Numbered from the stretch's first letter, positions 1-12,197 are shown. The stretch: 64,000 nt of DNA from Cytophagaceae bacterium (GCA_025454925.1 JALONM010000005.1:62001-126000); one strand, 5' to 3'. Numbers and translations are program-made. The notes: generated by a model from the sequence alone, not told the origin.

Positions 1-3000
1 AGCGGAACCATATACTTCTTGCGAATTCCATCTTTAGATTCCACAAAAATTTCGCGGTTACCACGCTTCACACCACCATAGGTAACTACCCCATCAATTT
101 CCGAAACTACAGCAGGATTGGATGGGTTACGAGCTTCGAATAATTCCGTTACACGAGGAAGACCACCCGTAATGTCGCGGGTTTTACCAATGGCACGAGG
201 AATTTTCGCAAGAATCTGACCTGGTTTTACAGCCTGGCCATCGTCTACTGCCAAGTGGGCGCCTACTGGAATGTTGTACGCTTTGGTTTCGCCTTTCTTG
301 GAATTTACCCGGATTGCAGGGTTCTTCGTTTTATCTTTTGTATCAACGATTACCTTTTCGCGGTGACCGGTTTGTTCATCGGCTTCCTCGCGGTAAGTAA
401 CACCTTCCACAATGGATTCGAATTCAATGTTACCATCAAATTCAGAAAGAATTACCGCGTTGTATGGATCCCAGCTGCACAATTCCTGACCCTTGGTTAC
501 TTTTTGTCCTTCTTTTACTTTAAGGAAAGCACCATAAGGAACGTGGTTGGAAACCAAAATACGCTCACCGGTAGGATCCATCAATTTGATTTCACCAGAA
601 CGACCCAAAACAATCTGTACGCTTTCGCCATCGTTGTTGGTAGTATTTACCGTTCTTAATTCTTCAAAGCCAATTACACCATCGTACTTCGCTTTCACCG
701 AAGCTTCTACCGAAATACTGGAAGCCGCACCACCCACGTGGAAGGTACGAAGTGTAAGCTGTGTACCTGGTTCACCGATGGATTGCGCCGCAATAACGCC
801 TACCGCCTCACCACGCTGAACCATGCGACCTGTAGCCAAGTTACGTCCGTAACACTTAGCACATACTCCACGCTTGGTTTCACAAGTCAATACCGATCTG
901 ATTTCTACCGTTTCGATTCCAGCCTCTTCAATACGACGTGCTACTTCTTCTGTAATTTCTTCTCCAGAAGAAACCAACACTTCGTTGTTCAATGGATGGT
1001 ACACATCGTGTACTGAAACTCTACCAAGAATACGCTCACCAAGAGGCTCCACGATATCCTCGTTATCTTTCAATGCAGAAATAGCAATACCTCTTAATGT
1101 ACCACAATCTTCTTCATTGATGATAACATCTTGCGCTACGTCAACCAAACGACGAGTCAGGTAACCCGCATCCGCTGTTTTAAGAGCGGTATCCGCAAGA
1201 CCTTTACGTGCACCGTGCGTAGAGATAAAGTACTCAATAACGTCCAAACCTTCTTTAAAGTTAGAAAGAATCGGGTTCTCGATAATCTCACCAACAGAAC
1301 CTTGGAGGTTCTTCTGAGGTTTCGCCATCAAACCACGCATTCCTCCCAACTGACGAATCTGCTCACGGGAACCACGGGCTCCGGAGTGCATCATCATGTA
1401 GATGGAGTTGAATCCTTGCTGATCAGCTTCTAACTGCTTCATCAACGTCTCAGTGATCTGAGAGTTAATGCGGGTCCAGATATCAATCACCTGGTTGTAA
1501 CGCTCATTATCCGTGATCAGACCCATAAGGTAGTTGTTCCAAACACCTTCTACTTCTTGTTTGGCCTGCTCTACCAATTCATTTTTCACGGATGGAACTT
1601 TCACATCGTTAAGACCGATAGAAAGACCTCCACGGAACGCCATCTGGAACCCTAAGGTTTTGATATCGTCAAGGAATTTAGCCGTTCTGGCCATTCCCGA
1701 AATTTTATATACTTGACCAATGATCAACTGAAGCTTTTTCTTCGTCAACAGTTCGTTGATGAAACCTACTTCTTCAGGAATATATTGGTTAAATACTACA
1801 CGTCCAGCCACAGTATCAATGACCTTCGTTTCTAATTCTCCCTTTTCATTACGCACTTTCGTACGTACTTTAATCAAGGCATGATTGGAAAGACGTCCTT
1901 CGTTGATGGCAATTACAACTTCTTGCGCACCATAGAATACTTTGCCTTCGCCAAGTATTGGCAATTCAGGCGTACTCTTGCGGCCTTTGGTTACGTAGTA
2001 CAAACCAAGCACCATGTCCTGCGATGGTACCGTGATCGGCGCACCGTTCGCAGGATTCAGGATGTTGTGCGAGGCAATCATTAATAAAGAGGCCTCCAAA
2101 ATAGCTTCGTGTCCAAGTGGCACGTGTACCGCCATCTGGTCACCGTCAAAGTCAGCGTTAAACGCAGTACACACCAAGGGGTGCAACTGAATCGCTTTTC
2201 CTTCAATCAGTTTTGGTTGGAATGCCTGAATACCTAAACGGTGGAGTGTTGGAGCACGGTTAAGGAGTACAGGATGTCCTTTCAATACATTTTCCAGAAT
2301 ATCCCAAACCACAGGATCTTTGCGGTCAACAATTTTCTTGGCGGATTTCACAGTCTTTACAATACCACGCTCAATCAGCTTACGAATGATAAATGGTTTG
2401 AAAAGTTCCGCAGCCATATCCTTAGGAAGACCGCATTCGTGAAGTTTCAATTCAGGACCTACAACAATAACCGAACGACCTGAATAGTCAACGCGTTTAC
2501 CAAGCAAGTTCTGACGGAAACGTCCTTGCTTCCCTTTCAGCATATCAGAAAGAGATTTCAATGCACGGTTACCTTCCGAACGCACGGCGTTTACTTTACG
2601 AGAGTTATCGAACAAAGAATCCACCGCTTCTTGAAGCATACGCTTCTCGTTACGTAAGATCACCTCAGGTGCTTTAATTTCAATAAGACGTTTCAAACGG
2701 TTATTACGAATGATTACACGTCTGTACAAATCGTTAAGGTCAGAGGTAGCAAAACGTCCGCCATCCAAAGGAACCAATGGACGTAGTTCCGGTGGAATTA
2801 CAGGTACCATGCGGATTACCATCCACTCCGGCTTATTAGGAATACGAGATCCAGACTCACGGAAAGCCTCAACCACTTTCAGACGCTTCAAAGCTTCAGC
2901 CTTGCGCTGCTGAGAGGTATCGTTGGCAGCAGAGTGACGAAGGCTGTACGAAAGTTCATCCAGGTTAAGACGAGCCAACAACATATCCAGGGCTTCTGCA

Positions 3001-3575
3001 CCCATTTTCGCAATGAATTTATTAGGATCATTATCATCCAACATCTGGTTTTCGCGAGGAAGCTTATCCATGATGTTTAAGTACTCGTCTTCCGTTAGGA
3101 AATCGAGGTAATTGATAATTCCTTCTTCTGCCAATATACCAGGCTGAACAACTACGTAACGCTCGTAGTAAATGATCTGGTCAAGCTTCTTAGTAGGAAG
3201 CCCGAGCAAGTATCCGATTTTATTTGGTAAGGAGCGGAAATACCAGATGTGTGCTACTGGTACCACTAATTCAATGTGGCCCATACGCTCACGACGTACT
3301 TTCTTCTCCGTTACTTCTACACCGCAGCGATCGCAAACGATACCTTTGTAACGAATTCTTTTGTATTTACCACAATGACACTCCCAGTCTTTCACAGGAC
3401 CAAAAATGCGCTCACAGAACAACCCTCCCATTTCTGGCTTATAGGTTCTGTAGTTGATCGTTTCAGGCTGTGTCACCTCTCCATAAGAGCCTTCAAGAAT
3501 GGACTCCGGAGAAGCCAGACTGATGGTAATACGGGTGAATTCGTTTGAAATCTTTTTGTTTTTTCTAAAGGCCAT
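1..3575 (-). CDS. rpoC: DNA-directed RNA polymerase subunit beta' (partial, C-terminus beyond the window edge)
   Basis: Largest catalytic subunit of RNA polymerase. The reading frame begins at the ATG at 3575 ([10 protein letters not shown]...) and runs without a stop to base 1, giving about 1,190 residues; the last few hundred residues lie outside the window. The N-terminal zinc ribbon is visible (CHCGKYK..., then CDRCG, about 3300-3390). The active-site loop [12 protein letters not shown] is at about 2105-2165 and binds the catalytic magnesium. The second zinc site ([19 protein letters not shown]) is at about 840-890. It follows rpoB by 92 bp and is evidently co-transcribed with it. Family identity is certain; only the 3' end is unknown. 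Confidence 0.99.
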   Translation of the reverse strand, partial: MAFRKNKKISNEFTRITISLASPESILEGSYGEVTQPETINYRTYKPEMGGLFCERIFGPVKDWECHCGKYKRIRYKGIVCDRCGVEVTEKKVRRERMGHIELVVPVAHIWYFRSLPNKIGYLLGLPTKKLDQIIYYERYVVVQPGILAEEGIINYLDFLTEDEYLNIMDKLPRENQMLDDNDPNKFIAKMGAEALDMLLARLNLDELSYSLRHSAANDTSQQRKAEALKRLKVVEAFRESGSRIPNKPEWMVIRMVPVIPPELRPLVPLDGGRFATSDLNDLYRRVIIRNNRLKRLIEIKAPEVILRNEKRMLQEAVDSLFDNSRKVNAVRSEGNRALKSLSDMLKGKQGRFRQNLLGKRVDYSGRSVIVVGPELKLHECGLPKDMAAELFKPFIIRKLIERGIVKTVKSAKKIVDRKDPVVWDILENVLKGHPVLLNRAPTLHRLGIQAFQPKLIEGKAIQLHPLVCTAFNADFDGDQMAVHVPLGHEAILEASLLMIASHNILNPANGAPITVPSQDMVLGLYYVTKGRKSTPELPILGEGKVFYGAQEVVIAINEGRLSNHALIKVRTKVRNEKGELETKVIDTVAGRVVFNQYIPEEVGFINELLTKKKLQLIIGQVYKISGMARTAKFLDDIKTLGFQMAFRGGLSIGLNDVKVPSVKNELVEQAKQEVEGVWNNYLMGLITDNERYNQVIDIWTRINSQITETLMKQLEADQQGFNSIYMMMHSGARGSREQIRQLGGMRGLMAKPQKNLQGSVGEIIENPILSNFKEGLDVIEYFISTHGARKGLADTALKTADAGYLTRRLVDVAQDVIINEEDCGTLRGIAISALKDNEDIVEPLGERILGRVSVHDVYHPLNNEVLVSSGEEITEEVARRIEEAGIETVEIRSVLTCETKRGVCAKCYGRNLATGRMVQRGEAVGVIAAQSIGEPGTQLTLRTFHVGGAASSISVEASVKAKYDGVIGFEELRTVNTTNNDGESVQIVLGRSGEIKLMDPTGERILVSNHVPYGAFLKVKEGQKVTKGQELCSWDPYNAVILSEFDGNIEFESIVEGVTYREEADEQTGHREKVIVDTKDKTKNPAIRVNSKKGETKAYNIPVGAHLAVDDGQAVKPGQILAKIPRAIGKTRDITGGLPRVTELFEARNPSNPAVVSEIDGVVTYGGVKRGNREIFVESKDGIRKKYMVP

Positions 3576-3624
3576 AAAGACTTTTTTATCTTCTATGTGA
3601 TCAATTACTTTACAGAATACTCAT

Positions 3625-3658
3625 AGCGAAAGCCCAAATCCAGGAGATGGGCTTCGCT
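3625..3658 (-). other. Intercistronic hairpin between rpoB and rpoC
   Basis: An imperfect inverted repeat, AGCGAAAGCCCA / TGGGCTTCGCT with an 11-nt loop, fills much of the 92-bp rpoB-rpoC spacer. No U-tract follows on the transcribed strand, so it looks like an RNA processing or stability structure rather than a terminator. Functional role is inference. Confidence 0.4.
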
Positions 3659-3667
3659 TTGTATTTC

Positions 3668-6600
3668 TTAATCCATCGTGATTTCAAGCGCCAATCCACG
3701 AAGTTCGTGTACCAATACGTTGAACGATTCTGGTACATTTGGCTTCGGCATATTCTCACCTTTCACAATAGCTTCGTAGGTTTTAGCTCTACCTACCACG
3801 TCATCGGATTTCACGGTAAGAATTTCCTGAAGGATGTGCGATGCACCGAATGCCTCGAGTGCCCAAACCTCCATCTCACCGAAACGCTGACCACCAAATT
3901 GAGCCTTACCACCCAATGGTTGCTGAGTAATAAGCGAGTAAGGTCCGATAGAACGGGCGTGCATCTTATCGTCTACTAAGTGGCCCAATTTCAGCATGTA
4001 AATGATACCAACTGTTACTGGCTGATCAAAACGATATCCTGACAATCCATCGTACAAATAAGTACGACCGAAGTATGGAAGTTTCGCTTCGTTCAATTCT
4101 GCTTCTACTTCTTTTTCAGTAGCACCATCAAAGATCGGTGTAGCATATTTGCGGCCTAATTTTCTACCAGCCCAACCCAACACGGTTTCATAAATCTGAC
4201 CCAAGTTCATACGGGAAGGTACCCCAAGTGGGTTAAGCACGATGTCTACGGGAGATCCATCTTCCAGGAACGGCATATCTTCCTCACGCACAATACGGGC
4301 CACAACCCCTTTGTTACCGTGACGACCAGCCATTTTATCCCCTACTTTCAGCTTACGTTTCTTAGCGATGTATACTTTGGCCAACTGCACGATACCTGCG
4401 GGTAATTCATCTCCCACTTCAAGTGTGAAACGCTCTCTTTTGAATCTACCAGCAATCTCGTTACGCTTATGCAGATAGTTTTTAATCAACTTCTGCACCA
4501 GTTCGTTGGCATGCTTGTCGGTAGTCCAGTTGTCTAATGCAATGTCACCAATGAAGTTTGCTTCTTCCGGAACATTGTAATTAGATTCATCTTTGTATTT
4601 GTTGACATCCGGGAACAAATTAGCCTCAATATTTTTGCGGCTAAACTTCACTCCTTTAGCAATAACTTCATCGCCGAATTTGTGCTTCACTCCGTTGCTG
4701 GCCTGACCATCCAAGATGGTCACTAATTTATCCAACACAATGGTTCTGATACTTGTCAAATCCTTACTGTAAGCAGACTTCAACGTTTCCACTTGCTTCT
4801 TGGACTTCGCACGAAGATCCTTGTCCTTTTTAGGACGAGAGAATAATTTGGTATCGATCACCACACCACGAAGCGATGGCGGAGCCTTCATTGAAGCATC
4901 CTTCACATCACCAGCCTTATCCCCGAAGATAGCTCTAAGAAGCTTTTCTTCCGGAGTTGGATCGGTTTCACCTTTTGGAGTGATCTTTCCAATTAAAATA
5001 TCACCTTCTTTAATCTCAGCACCGATGCGAACAATTCCGTTCTCATCCAAATGCTTTACAGCTTCCTCCGATACGTTAGGAATTTCAGAAGTCAATTCTT
5101 CCTCTCCACGTTTGGTATCACGAACTTCCAGTTCAAACTCTTCAATGTGTATGGAAGTGAAGATATCTTCACGAACTACTTTTTCATTGATTACAATCGC
5201 ATCCTCGAAGTTATACCCTTGCCAAGGCATGAATGCCACCAACAGGTTACGGCCCAATGCCAACTCCCCGTTATTGGTTGCATATCCCTCACAAAGAATA
5301 TCACCTTTTTTAACCGGCTGGCCCTTACGAACCATTGGCTTCAGGTTGATACAAGTATCCTGGTTGGTTCTGCGGAATTTCACCAATGGATACGATTTAA
5401 ATTCTGAATCAAAAGAAACCAGCTTTTCGTCGGCCGACATGTCGTATTTCACAACAATTTTCGTAGCATCAACGAAGTCAATGACACCCGTTCCTTCCGC
5501 TACTACCAGTGCACGGGAATCTTGAGCAACACGCTTCTCCAAACCAGTACCAACAATTGGAGCTTCCGGACGAAGCAATGGCACGGCCTGACGTTGCATG
5601 TTAGATCCCATCAAAGCGCGGTTTGCATCATCGTGTTCCAAGAAAGGAATCAGGGACGCAGCTACCGACACAATCTGATTCGGAGCAATATCAATATAGG
5701 TTACTTTTTCGGGTTCCAACACAGGGAAGTCACCTTCGTAACGCGCTTTTACTTTATCAGCATTAAAGCTTCCGGTCTCGTCAATACCAATATTGGTCTG
5801 AGCGATGTTATGACCATCTTCTTCTTCCGCCGTAAGATACACAGGAGACTTCTTCAAATTCACTTTCCCGTCTTCAACAATGCGGTAAGGTGTTTCGATG
5901 AAGCCCATATGATTCACCTTGGCATGAACGCAAAGTGAAGAAATCAAACCGATGTTTGGACCTTCTGGTGTTTCAATAGTACAAAGACGACCGTAGTGCG
6001 TATAGTGAACGTCACGTACCTCGAAACCAGCTCTTTCGCGGGAAAGACCGCCTGGCCCAAGGGCCGACATACGACGCTTGTGCGTAATCTCAGCCAGTGG
6101 ATTCGTTTGGTCCATGAACTGGGAAAGCTGGTTGGTACCAAAGAACGAGTTGATCACGGAAGACAAGGTACGCGCATTGATCAAATCAACAGGCTTGAAG
6201 TCTTCGTTATCACGAACGTTCATTCTTTCCTTTATGGTTCTGGCCATACGGGCAAGACCCACAGCGAATTGACCATATAACTGCTCCCCTACCGTACGAA
6301 CGCGGCGGTTACTCAAGTGGTCAATATCATCTACAATTGCCTTGGAGTTAATCAAACCGATCAGGTACTTCACGATAGACAAAATATCATCTTTGGTAAG
6401 TACACGAATATCGGAAGAGACCTCTAGACCCAGTTTTTTATTAATTCTATAACGGCCTACTTCACCCAAATCATAACGTTTGTCTGAGAAGAACAAGTTA
6501 TGGATGATGTCACGTGCTGTTTGTTCATCGGGAGCGTCGGAGTTACGAAGCTGACGATAGATTTGCTCTACCGCTTCTTTCTCTGAGTTGGAAGGATCCT

Positions 6601-7540
6601 TCTGAAGCGTATTATATATAATGGTATAATCAGCAATGTTTACATCTTCACGGTGTAAGATCACTGATTTTGTACCTGAATCAAGAATCAGATCAACATC
6701 TTCTTCTTTCACGATGGAATCACGCTCAATGATTACCTCGTTACGATCCAAAGAAACCACCTCTCCGGTATCTTCATCTACGAAGTCTTCGGTCCAGGTG
6801 CGCAATACACGCGCAGCCAACTTACGGCCTACAATTTTCTTAAGGCTTGTTTTGTTGGCTTCTATTTCTTCGGATAATTCGAAGATGTCTAATATATCTT
6901 TATCGGAACCGTAACCGATCGCACGCAACAAAGTGGTAACCGGGAATTTTTTCTTACGGTCGATGTAGGAATACATCACGTTGTTAACGTCCGTAGCAAA
7001 TTCAATCCAGGAACCTTTGAAAGGAATGATACGAGCAGAGTACAGTTTAGTACCGTTAGTATGTTTGCTTTGAGCGAAAAATACCCCAGGAGAACGGTGC
7101 AACTGAGAAACAATAACGCGCTCAGCTCCGTTGATCACGAAGGATCCCTTTTCGGTCATGTATGGAATGTTCCCTAAAAATACTTCCTGCTCCAGGGTTT
7201 GGAAATCCTCGTTATCCGGATCGTTGCAGGAAAGACGAAGTTTCGCCTTCAGAGGAACAGAGTAAGTAAGACCACGATCGATACACTCATCCACCGAATA
7301 CTTCGGAGGATCTACCGTATAATCGATGAACTCCAGAACGAAATTTTCGCGGGAGTCAGAGATTGGGAAATTCTCTTTGAATACTTTGAAGAGCCCTTCA
7401 TTAGTCCTTTTTTCAGGAGGCGTATCTATTTGAAGGAAATCTTTGAACGATTGTACCTGTACTTCCAGGAAATCAGGGTAATCGAGTAGGTTTTTAACTT
7501 TAGCGAAAACCTTACGCTCTGTCAATTTTGGAGTAGCCAA
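3668..7540 (-). CDS. rpoB: DNA-directed RNA polymerase subunit beta
   Basis: Core RNA polymerase subunit, 1,290 aa. The rifampicin-binding cluster is intact ([27 protein letters not shown]), with the Asp, His and Ser residues that are typical of rifampicin-sensitive enzymes. [11 protein letters not shown] and [12 protein letters not shown] are the conserved lobe and active-centre segments, and the C-terminus ([12 protein letters not shown]) is standard. The start codon appears to be TTG at 7540: the codon after it is Ala, matching the usual Met-Ala N-terminus of relatives, and no in-frame ATG lies close by on either side. It sits 176 bp downstream of rplL and upstream of rpoC. Confidence 0.98.
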   Translation of the reverse strand: MATPKLTERKVFAKVKNLLDYPDFLEVQVQSFKDFLQIDTPPEKRTNEGLFKVFKENFPISDSRENFVLEFIDYTVDPPKYSVDECIDRGLTYSVPLKAKLRLSCNDPDNEDFQTLEQEVFLGNIPYMTEKGSFVINGAERVIVSQLHRSPGVFFAQSKHTNGTKLYSARIIPFKGSWIEFATDVNNVMYSYIDRKKKFPVTTLLRAIGYGSDKDILDIFELSEEIEANKTSLKKIVGRKLAARVLRTWTEDFVDEDTGEVVSLDRNEVIIERDSIVKEEDVDLILDSGTKSVILHREDVNIADYTIIYNTLQKDPSNSEKEAVEQIYRQLRNSDAPDEQTARDIIHNLFFSDKRYDLGEVGRYRINKKLGLEVSSDIRVLTKDDILSIVKYLIGLINSKAIVDDIDHLSNRRVRTVGEQLYGQFAVGLARMARTIKERMNVRDNEDFKPVDLINARTLSSVINSFFGTNQLSQFMDQTNPLAEITHKRRMSALGPGGLSRERAGFEVRDVHYTHYGRLCTIETPEGPNIGLISSLCVHAKVNHMGFIETPYRIVEDGKVNLKKSPVYLTAEEEDGHNIAQTNIGIDETGSFNADKVKARYEGDFPVLEPEKVTYIDIAPNQIVSVAASLIPFLEHDDANRALMGSNMQRQAVPLLRPEAPIVGTGLEKRVAQDSRALVVAEGTGVIDFVDATKIVVKYDMSADEKLVSFDSEFKSYPLVKFRRTNQDTCINLKPMVRKGQPVKKGDILCEGYATNNGELALGRNLLVAFMPWQGYNFEDAIVINEKVVREDIFTSIHIEEFELEVRDTKRGEEELTSEIPNVSEEAVKHLDENGIVRIGAEIKEGDILIGKITPKGETDPTPEEKLLRAIFGDKAGDVKDASMKAPPSLRGVVIDTKLFSRPKKDKDLRAKSKKQVETLKSAYSKDLTSIRTIVLDKLVTILDGQASNGVKHKFGDEVIAKGVKFSRKNIEANLFPDVNKYKDESNYNVPEEANFIGDIALDNWTTDKHANELVQKLIKNYLHKRNEIAGRFKRERFTLEVGDELPAGIVQLAKVYIAKKRKLKVGDKMAGRHGNKGVVARIVREEDMPFLEDGSPVDIVLNPLGVPSRMNLGQIYETVLGWAGRKLGRKYATPIFDGATEKEVEAELNEAKLPYFGRTYLYDGLSGYRFDQPVTVGIIYMLKLGHLVDDKMHARSIGPYSLITQQPLGGKAQFGGQRFGEMEVWALEAFGASHILQEILTVKSDDVVGRAKTYEAIVKGENMPKPNVPESFNVLVHELRGLALEITMD

Positions 7541-7653
7541 AGCCTTGTGTTTTTTTATGGTTCGACCGAAACTAGGCCCTAAAAGGGGCTATAAACCTGA
7601 TTATCAAAAGATTAAATCAGATTTTGATTCAATAACTGCTACAAACGGGAAAA

Positions 7654-7674
7654 GACCTGACGAAATGCCAGGCC
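7654..7674 (-). terminator. Possible attenuator hairpin in the rplL-rpoB spacer
   Basis: On the minus strand GGCCTGGC-ATTTC-GTCAGGTC can form an 8-bp stem (two G-U pairs) followed by TTTT. It lies in the 176-bp rplL-rpoB spacer, where many bacteria have a partial terminator that lowers rpoB expression relative to ribosomal proteins. The short U-run suggests partial read-through. The function is inferred from position and structure. Confidence 0.4.
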
Positions 7675-7716
7675 TATTCCCAAAGGCTGTAGGAAAGTAT
7701 TGTAAATAAGAAAACC

Positions 7717-8097
7717 TTATTTTACTTCTACTTCAGCACCAGCTTCTTCAAGTTGCTTCTTGAGAGCTTCAGCTTCGTCCTTAGTAACGTTTTCTTTCAA
7801 TGGTTTTGGAGCACCATCAACGAGATCTTTTGCTTCTTTAAGACCAAGACCAGTAAGATCTTTTACCAATTTAACTACTGCAAGTTTCTGTCCACCGCCA
7901 TTTTTAAGGATTACAGTGAAAGCTGTTTTCTCAGCAGGAGCTTCACCAGCGCCAGCACCAGCACCACCAGCAACAACTACTGGAGCTGCAGCAGCAGGCT
8001 CGATACCATACTCATCCTTCAATATTTTAGCAAGCTCATTTACTTCTTTCACAGTCAAGTTAACTAACTGTTCTGCAACTGCTTTTAAGTCTGCCAT
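7717..8097 (-). CDS. rplL: 50S ribosomal protein L7/L12
   Basis: Stalk protein of the large ribosomal subunit that recruits translation GTPases. At 126 aa it has the usual length. The N-terminal dimerisation helices (about 1-33) are followed by the flexible Ala/Gly-rich hinge ([20 protein letters not shown]) and the C-terminal factor-binding domain ([20 protein letters not shown]..., [15 protein letters not shown]). It lies directly downstream of rplJ, as expected for the L10-L12 pair. Start ATG at 8097. Confidence 0.98.
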   Translation of the reverse strand: MADLKAVAEQLVNLTVKEVNELAKILKDEYGIEPAAAAPVVVAGGAGAGAGEAPAEKTAFTVILKNGGGQKLAVVKLVKDLTGLGLKEAKDLVDGAPKPLKENVTKDEAEALKKQLEEAGAEVEVK

Positions 8098-8146
8098 TGT
8101 ATTAGTGTTTTAAAAGTTATACAAGTTTAAATTATAGGTTTTTGAA

Positions 8147-8677
8147 TTATTCTGGTTTTTCAGACAAGGTCTTAAGTACACCAGAAATTTTTTGTCCACC
8201 GCTCTGAAGGCCAGAAATGACATTCTTGGCAGGTGATTGGAGTAAGCCAACGATATCTCCGATAAGTTCGTTCTTAGATTTCAGATTAGCTAAAGCTTCC
8301 AGTGTTTCAGCGCCTATGTACAGCGAACTGTCGATAGAGGCACCTTTAAGTACTGGTTTGTCTGAACCTGTAGCGTAGAATTCTTTCAGAAGTTTGGCAG
8401 GCGCGTTACCGGCTGTTGTAGAAAACAAGATACCGGAGAATCCTTTCAATACTTTTCCATGGAATGGAGTATAATCAGTATTGGTAGATTCGAGGGCTTT
8501 CTTGATCAAAGAGTTTTTCACCACTTTGTATTCTAAGCCTTTTGCGTATACCATTTTTCTGAATTTGTTCACGTCTTCTACAGTCATGCCTGAAGCATCT
8601 GTGATATAAAAGAAGTTACATTCAGCGAATTTCTGGCTAAGCTCCTGGATGATTTTGCCTTTATCTTCTCTTTTCAT
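8147..8677 (-). CDS. rplJ: 50S ribosomal protein L10
   Basis: Base of the ribosomal stalk, binding 23S rRNA and L7/L12 dimers. The protein has 176 aa. The N-terminus MKREDKGKIIQELSQKFAE and the segment KFRKMVYAKGLEYKVVKNSL are characteristic of L10, and the C-terminal helix that binds L7/L12 is present. It lies 29 bp after rplA and 49 bp before rplL in the conserved ribosomal protein operon. In other bacteria L10 represses its own mRNA; no clear leader structure was recognised here. Confidence 0.98.
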   Translation of the reverse strand: MKREDKGKIIQELSQKFAECNFFYITDASGMTVEDVNKFRKMVYAKGLEYKVVKNSLIKKALESTNTDYTPFHGKVLKGFSGILFSTTAGNAPAKLLKEFYATGSDKPVLKGASIDSSLYIGAETLEALANLKSKNELIGDIVGLLQSPAKNVISGLQSGGQKISGVLKTLSEKPE

Positions 8678-8706
8678 GATTTGATTTCCAAGGTTTCAAG
8701 TGGCAA

Positions 8707-9402
8707 TTACACTCCTAAGGTTGCTTTATCCACCGCTACCCCTTTACTCATAGTACTAGAGATAGTAACACTCTTGATATAAGTACCTTTGGAAGAAGCG
8801 GGTTTTAATTTGGCGATCGTTTGCAATACCTCTTGTGCGTTTTCAGTTAATTTCTCTGGAGAGAAAGAAACCTTACCAACACTGGTATGAATGATGCCGT
8901 ATTTGTCTACTTTGAAATCAATCTTTCCGGATTTGATTTCTTTCACTGCTTTACCAACTTCCATAGTAACGGTTCCGGACTTAGGGTTAGGCATCAGGTT
9001 ACGAGGACCTAATATTTTACCTAACTTACCAACCTTCGCCATTACGGCAGGCATAGTGATAATAACATCCACATCTACCCATCCGCCTTCGATTTTCTGG
9101 ATGTAGTCATCCAGACCTACGTGGTCAGCACCGGCATCTTTGGCTTCCTGAGCTTTGTCAGGAGTACAAAGTACCAATACGCGAACGTCTTTCCCAGTTC
9201 CGTGTGGCAGCGCAACAATGCCGCGAACCATTTGATCGGATTTCTTAGGATCTACGCCTAAACGCACGTCGATGTCTACCGAAGCATCAAATTTGGTAGT
9301 GGTGATCTCTTTCACTATTCGAGCCGCATCAGAAAGTGTATACTCCTTGTTCGGATCGAACTTGGCGAGTGCAGTTTTTTGATTTTTTGTCAATCTTGCC
9401 AT
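8707..9402 (-). CDS. rplA: 50S ribosomal protein L1
   Basis: Large-subunit protein at the base of the L1 stalk, involved in E-site tRNA release, 231 aa. The motif [15 protein letters not shown] and the segment [19 protein letters not shown] are diagnostic. It starts 11 bp downstream of rplK, the usual L11-L1 pair. In E. coli L1 autoregulates this pair; no operator was identified here. Confidence 0.98.
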   Translation of the reverse strand: MARLTKNQKTALAKFDPNKEYTLSDAARIVKEITTTKFDASVDIDVRLGVDPKKSDQMVRGIVALPHGTGKDVRVLVLCTPDKAQEAKDAGADHVGLDDYIQKIEGGWVDVDVIITMPAVMAKVGKLGKILGPRNLMPNPKSGTVTMEVGKAVKEIKSGKIDFKVDKYGIIHTSVGKVSFSPEKLTENAQEVLQTIAKLKPASSKGTYIKSVTISSTMSKGVAVDKATLGV

Positions 9403-9413
9403 CGCGTCAGAAT

Positions 9414-9857
9414 TTATTTTTCCCAGGGAGCTTTCCCTGTAACAGTGATACCTAATGAACGGGCTGATCCAGCGATCATCTTCATTGCCGACTCAATTTT
9501 GGCAGTGTTAAGATCCGGTAGCTTCGTCTCTGCAATAGTTTTAACTTGGTCCCACGTAACTGAGCCCACTTTATTTCTATTAGGTTCTGCAGATCCTTTT
9601 TTCGCCTTAGAAGCCTCCAAAATTAATACGGAAGCAGGAGGTGTCTTAACGACGAAGTCAAAGGTTTTATCTTTATAAATGGTGATCAGTACAGGTACGA
9701 TCACACCTTGTTTGTCCTGCGTTCTAGCGTTGAACTGCTTGCAGAACTCCATAATGTTCAAACCTTTAGAACCTAATGCAGGTCCTACGGGTGGTGAAGG
9801 GTTGGCTTGACCTCCCTTTATCTGAAGTTTCAGATAACCAGCAATCTCTTTTGCCAT
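9414..9857 (-). CDS. rplK: 50S ribosomal protein L11
   Basis: GTPase-centre protein of the large subunit, 147 aa. The N-terminal domain contains [20 protein letters not shown] and the C-terminal rRNA-binding domain [19 protein letters not shown], both conserved. It starts 2 bp after the nusG stop codon, so the two are very likely translated from one mRNA. Confidence 0.98.
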   Translation of the reverse strand: MAKEIAGYLKLQIKGGQANPSPPVGPALGSKGLNIMEFCKQFNARTQDKQGVIVPVLITIYKDKTFDFVVKTPPASVLILEASKAKKGSAEPNRNKVGSVTWDQVKTIAETKLPDLNTAKIESAMKMIAGSARSLGITVTGKAPWEK

Positions 9858-9859
9858 TG

Positions 9860-10423
9860 TTATTGTTGTTTTTCAACCTGATTATAACTCAGCTCAACCG
9901 GTTGGTCACGACCAAATATCTTAACCATCACGTTTAGCTTTTTCTTTTCTTCGAAGACTTCGTGGACTGTTCCGGTGAATCCATTGAATCCACCATCAAT
10001 CAGTTTTACGGTTTCTCCGACAATAAACGGCACCTCTAGTTTTTCTACGGTCTCATCTACGGAGTCAACTGTGCCAAGCATTCTGTTTACTTCCGAAGGA
10101 CGAAGTGGAACAGGTTTCTTGGAGGTACCTTCACTGGCGCCCAGGAAGCCAAGGACACCAGGGATGCTTGTGATCGTGTGCAGTGCCTCACCATTGGTAA
10201 GATCTGCATACACCATTACGTAACCCGGGAAGAAGGTGCGTTCGCGTACGCGCTTTTTCCCATTACGCATTTCATATACTTTTTCAGAAGGGATCAACAC
10301 CTGTGGAATGAATTCCTGAAGTTTTTGTCTCGTTACTTCATTCTCCAGATACCCTTTTATTTTTTTCTCTTGCCCACTTACGGCACGGATAACATACCAA
10401 TTAAGTTCTGCGGTTGCTGCCAT
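9860..10423 (-). CDS. nusG: Transcription termination/antitermination protein NusG
   Basis: Transcription elongation factor bound to RNA polymerase, 187 aa. The NGN domain ([20 protein letters not shown]..., FFPGYVMV) is followed by the C-terminal KOW domain ([18 protein letters not shown]), which contacts Rho or ribosomal protein S10. It lies 3 bp downstream of secE. Confidence 0.97.
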   Translation of the reverse strand: MAATAELNWYVIRAVSGQEKKIKGYLENEVTRQKLQEFIPQVLIPSEKVYEMRNGKKRVRERTFFPGYVMVYADLTNGEALHTITSIPGVLGFLGASEGTSKKPVPLRPSEVNRMLGTVDSVDETVEKLEVPFIVGETVKLIDGGFNGFTGTVHEVFEEKKKLNVMVKIFGRDQPVELSYNQVEKQQ

Positions 10424-10426
10424 GGG

Positions 10427-10627
10427 TTAACTATTGATAAATGATTTGTACAGGGAATCCATTCCGGCCTGGAAACCATAATCAATAAGGCCAATCAGAA
10501 GAGCGAATATAACAGTGGCCACTAATACCAGGGCCGTAGTGCTATACAGTTCACTGGTTTTAGGCCAGGTTACGTGCTTGGTGAGCTCCTCGTAAGAAGC
10601 TCCAATAAAATCTGTGACCTTCTTCAT
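10427..10627 (-). CDS. secE: Preprotein translocase subunit SecE
   Basis: Small subunit of the SecYEG translocon, 66 aa, of the short single-spanning type. The amphipathic helix with the EELTKHVTWPK motif precedes one membrane helix (about residues 30-54, ALVLVATVIFALLIGLIDYG). Position between tRNA-Trp and nusG is the canonical bacterial arrangement. Confidence 0.96.
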   Translation of the reverse strand: MKKVTDFIGASYEELTKHVTWPKTSELYSTTALVLVATVIFALLIGLIDYGFQAGMDSLYKSFINS

Positions 10628-10643
10628 ACTACTGTTTTAAATG

Positions 10644-10714
10644 CACGGGCGGAGAGATTCGAACTCCCATCTGCGGTTTTGGAGACCGTAATTCTACCCT
10701 TGAACTACGCCCGT
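10644..10714 (-). tRNA. tRNA-Trp (anticodon CCA)
   Basis: A complete 71-nt cloverleaf reads on the minus strand. The acceptor stem is ACGGGCG/CGCCCGT with a G discriminator, the anticodon loop is CTCCAAA, and the T-loop is TTCGAAT. The CCA end is not encoded. It stands immediately upstream of secE, as in most bacteria. Confidence 0.97.
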
Positions 10715-10747
10715 ATGTATACACTCCTCCCTTTTTTAAAGGGACTG

Positions 10748-10779
10748 CAAATGTAGACAAAACCGTTTAAATAAACAAG
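10748..10779 (-). promoter_or_regulatory. Bacteroidota-type promoter for tRNA-Trp-secE-nusG-rpl-rpo unit
   Basis: On the minus strand TACATTTG (10748-10755) matches the -7 consensus TAnnTTTG, and a CTTG lies about 20 bp upstream in place of TTTG. The predicted start is some 25-30 bp before the tRNA 5' end. The -7 match is direct; the -33 box is one base off. Confidence 0.55.
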
Positions 10780-10780
10780 A

Positions 10781-10805
10781 GCGCTTTTGAAAATTTCAAA
10801 AGCGC
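10781..10805 (-). terminator. Hairpin downstream of tuf
   Basis: A perfect 12-bp inverted repeat, GCGCTTTTGAAA / TTTCAAAAGCGC with a 1-nt centre, lies 20 bp after the tuf stop. On the minus strand it is followed by the U-rich TCTTGTTTATTT. It probably ends the tRNA-Tyr-tuf transcript just before the next promoter. Confidence 0.6.
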
Positions 10806-10825
10806 CCTTATTTTATTGGTAATGA

Positions 10826-12013
10826 TTACTTTACAATCTCAGTAACCTGACCAGCACCTACGGTACGGCCACCTTCACGAATCGCGAAACGAAGACCTTT
10901 CTCCATTGCAATAGAGTTGATCAATTTCACGGTGATTGTGATGTTGTCACCAGGCATAACCATTTCAACACCTTCTGGAAGAACGATTTCTCCAGTTACG
11001 TCAGTAGTACGGAAGTAGAACTGAGGACGGTATTTGTTGAAGAATGGAGTGTGACGTCCACCTTCTTCTTTAGAAAGAACGTAAACCTCAGCTTTAAATT
11101 CAGTGTGGATAGAAGTAGAACCTGGCTTGCAGATTACCATTCCACGCTTAATTTGTTCTTTTTCAATACCACGAAGAAGTAGACCAACGTTATCGCCAGC
11201 TTCACCTCTGTCTAGGATTTTACGGAACATCTCAACACCTGTAACGGTAGACTTAAGACCTTCAGCACCCATACCGATGATATCTACAGCATCACCAGAG
11301 TTGATGATACCACGCTCGATACGACCAGTAGCCACAGTACCACGACCAGTGATCGAGAATACGTCTTCTACAGGCATAAGGAAAGGCTTGTCAGTCAAAC
11401 GTGGAGGAAGTGGAATGAATTCATCCACAGCATCCATCAATTGTTCGATAGTAGCAACCCATTTAGCATCTCCGTTAAGACCACCAAGAGCAGAACCACG
11501 GATAACTGGAATTTTATCGCCAGGGAATTCGTAGAACGAAAGAAGTTCGCGAACTTCCATTTCTACCAGATCAAGAAGTTCTGGATCGTCTACCATGTCC
11601 ACTTTGTTCATGAATACTACCAGAGCAGGTACACCTACCTGACGAGCAAGAAGGATGTGCTCGCGAGTTTGTGGCATAGGACCGTCAGTAGAAGCAACCA
11701 CCAGGATAGCGCCGTCCATCTGAGCAGCACCAGTAACCATGTTCTTAACGTAGTCAGCGTGACCTGGACAGTCAACGTGAGCATAGTGACGCTTAGCTGT
11801 AGCGTACTCTACGTGAGAAGTGTTGATGGTGATACCACGTTCTTTTTCTTCAGGAGCATTGTCAATTTGAGAGAAATCTCTTTTTTCAGCAAGACCTTTT
11901 TCAGCAAGAACTTTAGTAATTGCAGCAGTCAAAGTAGTTTTACCGTGGTCAACGTGACCGATAGTACCTACGTTCACGTGAGGTTTCGAACGGTCAAATG
12001 TTTCTTTAGCCAT
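10826..12013 (-). CDS. tuf: Elongation factor Tu
   Basis: GTPase that delivers aminoacyl-tRNA to the ribosome, 395 aa. G1 [10 protein letters not shown], the switch I segment [16 protein letters not shown]3 DCPGHADY, G4 NKVDM and G5 SAL are all present, followed by beta-barrel domains 2 and 3 ([33 protein letters not shown]). It lies downstream of tRNA-Thr, a common arrangement. Start ATG at 12013. Confidence 0.99.
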   Translation of the reverse strand: MAKETFDRSKPHVNVGTIGHVDHGKTTLTAAITKVLAEKGLAEKRDFSQIDNAPEEKERGITINTSHVEYATAKRHYAHVDCPGHADYVKNMVTGAAQMDGAILVVASTDGPMPQTREHILLARQVGVPALVVFMNKVDMVDDPELLDLVEMEVRELLSFYEFPGDKIPVIRGSALGGLNGDAKWVATIEQLMDAVDEFIPLPPRLTDKPFLMPVEDVFSITGRGTVATGRIERGIINSGDAVDIIGMGAEGLKSTVTGVEMFRKILDRGEAGDNVGLLLRGIEKEQIKRGMVICKPGSTSIHTEFKAEVYVLSKEEGGRHTPFFNKYRPQFYFRTTDVTGEIVLPEGVEMVMPGDNITITVKLINSIAMEKGLRFAIREGGRTVGAGQVTEIVK

Positions 12014-12125
12014 ATTTAATTAATCCTCAGTTTAGGGTTATACAATATTGTTTTCAGAGAATGGGCTTTCACAAAACCAGAAGCACAAAAAATCCAACCA
12101 CTTAACGAGATTGGACTTTGCTTTG

Positions 12126-12197
12126 AGCCAGCGAAGAGAATTGAACTCTCGACCCCTTCCTTACCAAGGAAGTACTCTACCCCTGAGCTACACCGGC
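12126..12197 (-). tRNA. tRNA-Thr (anticodon GGT)
   Basis: A 72-nt cloverleaf on the minus strand, with acceptor stem GCCGGTG/CGCTGGC, anticodon stem-loop CTTCC-TTGGTAA-GGAAG and T-loop TTCAATT. No CCA is encoded. It is part of the tRNA-Tyr/Gly/Thr-tuf cluster. Confidence 0.96.

Noticed and set aside
4800-5525. 241-aa plus-strand frame opposite rpoB
   Set aside because: It is entirely antisense to conserved rpoB codons and shows no domain of its own.
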